Origin: Siphonodentalium dalli
Lineage: Eukaryota > Mollusca > Scaphopoda > Gadilida > Siphonodentaliidae
DNA: 64,000 nt
Direction of reading: 5' to 3'
Assembly (NCBI GenBank): GCA_032622095.1
Contig: CP136063.1
Coordinates: 74,441,980 to 74,505,979, forward strand
Below, piece by piece: positions 61,115 through 64,000 of the stretch. The position numbers and the translations under genes are program-made. The notes under the pieces were generated by a model. That model had not been told where the DNA came from. It did no database searches and saw nothing but the letters and a program-made list of their open reading frames with translations. Every line of letters starts with the position of its first letter. The stretch's first letter is position 1.

Positions 61115-61818
61115 TTATTTATTTCCACAGTCTTCTACTGCACCGCATTTACAGAGCGCAATGCATGGCAACTTATTTTGTAAACAAGTGCATGCCGATG
61201 CGCACCGTCCACTCTTGGACTTGGTACAAGCACAAACAAGATTTGACAATATTTCAGAGGCTGATTTTCCTTCAAAATATATCGGAATGAGTCCATTATC
61301 ACTCCTCAGCCACCCGTTCTCCGCGGCGTTGTTGATGTCTGGCATTGGAGTTGTGGACGCGAGCCAAATTTCCAGCTGCAAACTGGCACGTAAAACATGC
61401 TGTTTAAAACTGGACTCACATGGCGGTAGTTTCGACACAGTTGAGTCCTTTGTACATGACATCTTTGTCCGGAGTGCGTTCAACGAGGAATGTTCAAAGG
61501 ATGCTCTACCCTTTGGGTCATATAAACACGCAATAAATCGACGAGAACAGTCAATTGATTGTGATATGTCTCCTGTTCCCAAGTAGCACAGGTCGCTAAA
61601 GTAGTCTTGCTCTCTGAGGTAAACATTTAATGCGGTCTTCTTCCCAATTCCATAAAATGAAGAATTCGTATCGCAACCTGTTAAGGCAAGTACTGACAAC
61701 AAATTCCGACAACAGTTGCTTCCCAATTTGACTGCTACTTCATGAGCGGCTATAAATCGATGCCGTTCTTTCACTCCCGTTTCAAACCACAGTTCGGCCA
61801 CATTACTGAATGTGTGGT
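61115..61818 (-). pseudogene. Third core motif (GCD-GIG) and Cys-rich tail
   Basis: Begins NVAELWFETGVKERHRFI, followed by LLSVLALTGCDTNSSFYGIG and KKTALNVYL (FEN1-type helix-turn-helix with preceding Asp). Then ACLYDPKGRASFEHSSL, KLPPCESSFKQHVLRASLQL and NGWLRSDNGLIPIYF. Last comes a tail with nine to ten Cys (LVCACTKSKSGRCASACTCL, PCIALCKCGAVEDCGNK). The tail layout resembles CXC-type zinc clusters. The stop overlaps an AATAAA. Confidence 0.7.
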
Positions 61819-61824
61819 AAAAAA

Positions 61825-62191
61825 TGTAGCGTTAACACAAAAACATCCGTGTCCGGTGACTTTATTGTTATTCGTCCGTGACCTGATGTGAACACTTCGC
61901 GGTCGCAATAATCAGCACACAAAAGCATCCGAGTGTCAGCTTCTTCGTGTGTGCATTCTAGACATTTCACATCGCTTACGTTGGTTGATGTCAGCGATAC
62001 AGATCTTTTCCCTTCACGGAATCCCCCTGAAAGGATTATCAGTTTGTTTTCTGAGAGCAGCGGTGGTCTGTTTTCAGTTATATATTTGCAACAACATCCG
62101 ATTTTCCTAGACCCTTCAGTAACTCCTGCAGGTAACTTTCTGCAAAATCCTCAAATGTCTTGAGGTGGTATCTTATCAGACGGAGAAATAT
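61825..62191 (-). pseudogene. Linker and first two nuclease-core motifs
   Basis: Contains TFEDFAESYLQELLKGLGKS in one frame, then in another LLSENKLIILSGGFREGKRS, CLECTHEEADTRMLL and GRITIKSPDTDVFVLTLHF. Between these two parts a family segment seems to be missing, probably deleted. EEAD and SPDTD are the likely metal-binding acids. The frame breaks at the A6 run 61819-61824: five instead of six would restore continuity with the next segment. Confidence 0.6.
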
Positions 62192-63094
62192 TCACATCTT
62201 CTGGCAATGGGTAGGCTTTATTATCTTCCTCACGATTAAATGTTTAATGTCTGTCCGCACGTTTTGTACAACACGGTGCATGTCAACCACGGTATCACCC
62301 ACGACTCCATCGTAAAACTGGTCACATTCTCCTGCATCTGACGAATTTATCTCATTTAGTTGAATCATAGTTTTCATAGCCTCGCCGATGGTCATGGCTA
62401 CTAAAAATAATGTTATAGAATGCCCGGATCCGTACTGGGGCTGCACAACTATTGCATCGCCATGGTGATTTTGTAAACGGTTTTGCAACCTTGTTGATTT
62501 ATAATCAGCAGAATCCTCTGGTAATAGTGATGAAAAATGGTTGTGTAAATCTGACAACAAAACAGCAGTGCCCTCGGCCAAGACATCCTTGTCGACACGC
62601 TCAATTATCTTCTGAAACGCCACATCATGAACACTTTGTTCTGTTGGTGTATGAAAATGATTTTTTATATTACGTTTTGCTGTATACGTGGCCATGCAAA
62701 CATTATGATACACAGCCTTCTCCCTTATGAAATTGTCAACATCCAAACGTTTGAGCATAGTCTCGTCTCCCCTGCATGTTGCCGCGTCTGTTATCGTTGC
62801 TAGTCTATCTCCAGTTTCAATTCGGTGTAACGTCCTATCCTTTGTGTGTGGTGCCTTCCCACAAATAATACAATTTTTCCAGTCAAAATCACGAAGAGTT
62901 GACCGTAGACATTTTGACGGAATTGACGGAATTGATGTTGTATTTGTTTCCGTGGTTTTAGATGAATTTGGTGTCTGGCACACATGCTGGATATTGCTTT
63001 TGCTCGTGTACGAAAACATACAGTTCCTATGATATCTTATATTAATCTCTTGTGTTGACTCTACGAGTTTATCAAGGCGATGGAACACACCATC
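62192..63094 (-). pseudogene. End of module 1, module 2 and middle region
   Basis: Starts in RYHRNCMFSYTSK, the second half of module 1. Module 2 is NCIICGKAPHTKDRTLHRIE ... VYHNVCMATYTAKRNIKNH, so CxxC ... YHxxCxxxYTxK occurs twice. Residues after it (VHDVAFQKIIERVDKDVLAE, LHNHFSSLL, GSGHSITLFLVAMTIGEAMK) look helical. The frame leaves the family reading after IVRKII; the original continuation is recognisable in another frame as YPLPEDVNISPSDKIPP. Confidence 0.65.
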
Positions 63095-63291
63095 CTACCT
63101 CAACCGGGTTGCACTTTTGAACGACTCAAGGCCGGTGGCAGTTAAAAGACTGAGTTTCTCATCAGAAGATTTCTCGCAAATGATGCAGTGGTCAACGTTT
63201 TCACTCAAGCGTCTTCGTTTAGCTTTGGACGACTGGACTGAGATCCATTCTAGCTCATCCTCATTTATATTCTGTTGGAATTTACCTGAAA
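63095..63291 (-). pseudogene. N-terminal Cys/His module 1 (first half)
   Basis: Includes LEWISVQSSKAKRRRLSENV, then HCIICEKSSDEKLSLLTATG and KSATRLR to a TAG. The downstream frame continues without shift (DGVFHRLDKLVESTQEIN, RYHRNCMFSYTSK), so the stop is a single nonsense change inside module 1. Basic KAKRRR may be a nuclear signal. Confidence 0.6.
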
Positions 63292-63315
63292 TGAATGTAA
63301 AATTCATTTATAGGG

Positions 63316-64000
63316 CTTGCCAGTATGGTTCCCACCCACCAGAAAATTCCAAAAATGGACAATCCCGTTACATGCACTGGCCACCACTAGTATGGTTGCC
63401 CACCCACCCGAAGATTACAAAAATGGACAACACTTCCCTTATAGGCGCTGGCCAGTACTTACTAGTATATTTGCGAAATAAAAAAATGGACAATCCCGTT
63501 ACATACACTGGCCACCACTAGTATGGTTGCCCACCCACCGGAAGATTACAAAAATGGACAGCACTTCCCTTATAGGCGCTGGCCAGTACTTACTAGTATA
63601 TGGTTGTCCCACCGGACAAGTTACAAAAATGGACAACACATACCTTATAGGCGCTGGCCAGTACTTACTAGTATATGGTTGTCCCACCCACCGGACAAAT
63701 TACAAAATTAGACAGCACTTCCCTGATAGGCGCTGGCCAGTACTTACTAGTATATGGTTGTCCAACCGGACAAGTTACACAAATGGACAGCACTTCCATT
63801 ATAGGCGCTGGTCAGTACTCACTATAGTATATGGTTGTCCCACCGGACAAGTTACAAAAATGGACAGCACTTACCTTATAGGCGCTGGCCAGTACTTACT
63901 AGTATATGGTTGTCCCACCCACCGGACAAATTACAAAATTAGACAGCACTTCCCTAATAGGCGCTGGCCAGTACTTACTAGTATATGGTTGTCCCACCCA
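63316..64000 (+). repeat. 75-79-bp minisatellite, about nine units, continues past the window
   Basis: Units start GGTTGTCCCACC and include CCGGACAAGTTACAAAAATG, GACAGCACTTCCCTTATAGG and CGCTGGCCAGTACTTACTAG. Starts fall near 63327, 63394, 63471, 63524, 63602, 63677, 63756, 63832, 63908 and 63987. The first three to four units are more diverged. Open frames across it are by-products. Confidence 0.9.

Larger units (their letters stand above)
61115..63307 (-). pseudogene. Degenerate gene: two Cys/His modules, XPG/FEN1-like nuclease core, Cys-rich tail
   Basis: Four adjacent - strand segments read as one protein broken by an in-frame TAG (63095-63097) and several frame changes (near 62215, near 62170, and at the A6 run 61819-61824). 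Order: Cys/His module 1, Cys/His module 2, a helical region, an acidic core with EEADTRM, SPDTDVFVL and GCDTNSSFYGIGKKTAL, then a CxC-rich C-terminus ending in TAA. The three core motifs match the spacing logic of the XPG/FEN1 nuclease family (E-x-E/D, T/S-x-D-x-D, GCD...GIG helix-turn-helix). The broader protein resembles large uncharacterised, multi-copy proteins I associate with marine invertebrates. A relic of the same family is at 46.8-47.2 kb. Multi-copy state and decay suggest mobility, but no terminal repeats were seen. A possible acceptor (ACATTCATTTCAG on the - strand) lies at about 63291. Confidence 0.7.

Noticed and set aside
63499-63711. Open frames on both strands across the 63-64 kb array
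   Set aside because: They repeat with the minisatellite unit and exist on both strands, so they are by-products.

Overview
This is a gene-poor, AT-rich, repeat-dense stretch of an animal nuclear genome. The protein types (a class A GPCR, an L1/Tx1-type LINE, animal-specific zinc-module proteins) and the many long non-autonomous repeats ending in GACGGACGGA-type runs suggest a marine invertebrate, possibly a lophotrochozoan. The phylum cannot be fixed from the sequence alone. No prokaryotic features, rRNA genes or CRISPR were seen.

Layout. 1-1562: 3' end of a GPCR gene on the + strand (very long third intracellular loop, TM6, TM7, stop). 1.5-24 kb: almost entirely repeats. These include a palindromic element in two copies, a 16-bp tandem repeat, and a series of elements built from 2-4 internal modules of about 130-170 bp. 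25.7-26.8 kb: a complete non-autonomous hAT element with an 8-bp target duplication. 27.0-28.8 kb: weak signs of a gene (ETS-type site, two candidate exons). 29-35 kb: foldback elements, including a 2.1-kb structure with two nearly identical 660-bp inverted arms. 39.5-41.1 kb: a transposon-like unit holding a nested double-hairpin element. 43.5-45.6 kb: a 5'-truncated LINE with an exact 13-bp target duplication, lying 15 bp from the ATG of a candidate first coding exon (45629-45706). 46.8-47.2 kb: a broken fragment of an unnamed nuclease-like family. 50.3-50.5 kb: another candidate first exon behind a TATA-like box. 51.6-56 kb: small foldback elements, two copies of a ZAD-like zinc-module fragment, a 21-bp satellite split by an inserted element, and a decayed unknown coding segment. 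58.7-60.05 kb: four copies of a ~370-bp unit, each carrying an RFX X-box-like motif. 61.1-63.3 kb: a degenerate gene (- strand) with two N-terminal Cys/His modules, an XPG/FEN1-like acidic nuclease core and a Cys-rich tail. 63.3-64.0 kb: a 75-79-bp minisatellite that runs off the window.

How the parts relate. Only the GPCR end is an intact host gene with good support. The candidate exons at 27.2, 28.7, 45.6 and 50.4 kb rest on splice-site and start context only. The most unusual content is the nuclease-like family (61-63 kb, with a relic at 47 kb), the periodic X-box array, and the LINE that has separated a possible gene start from its upstream sequence. Gene-free stretches are described in their own entries.
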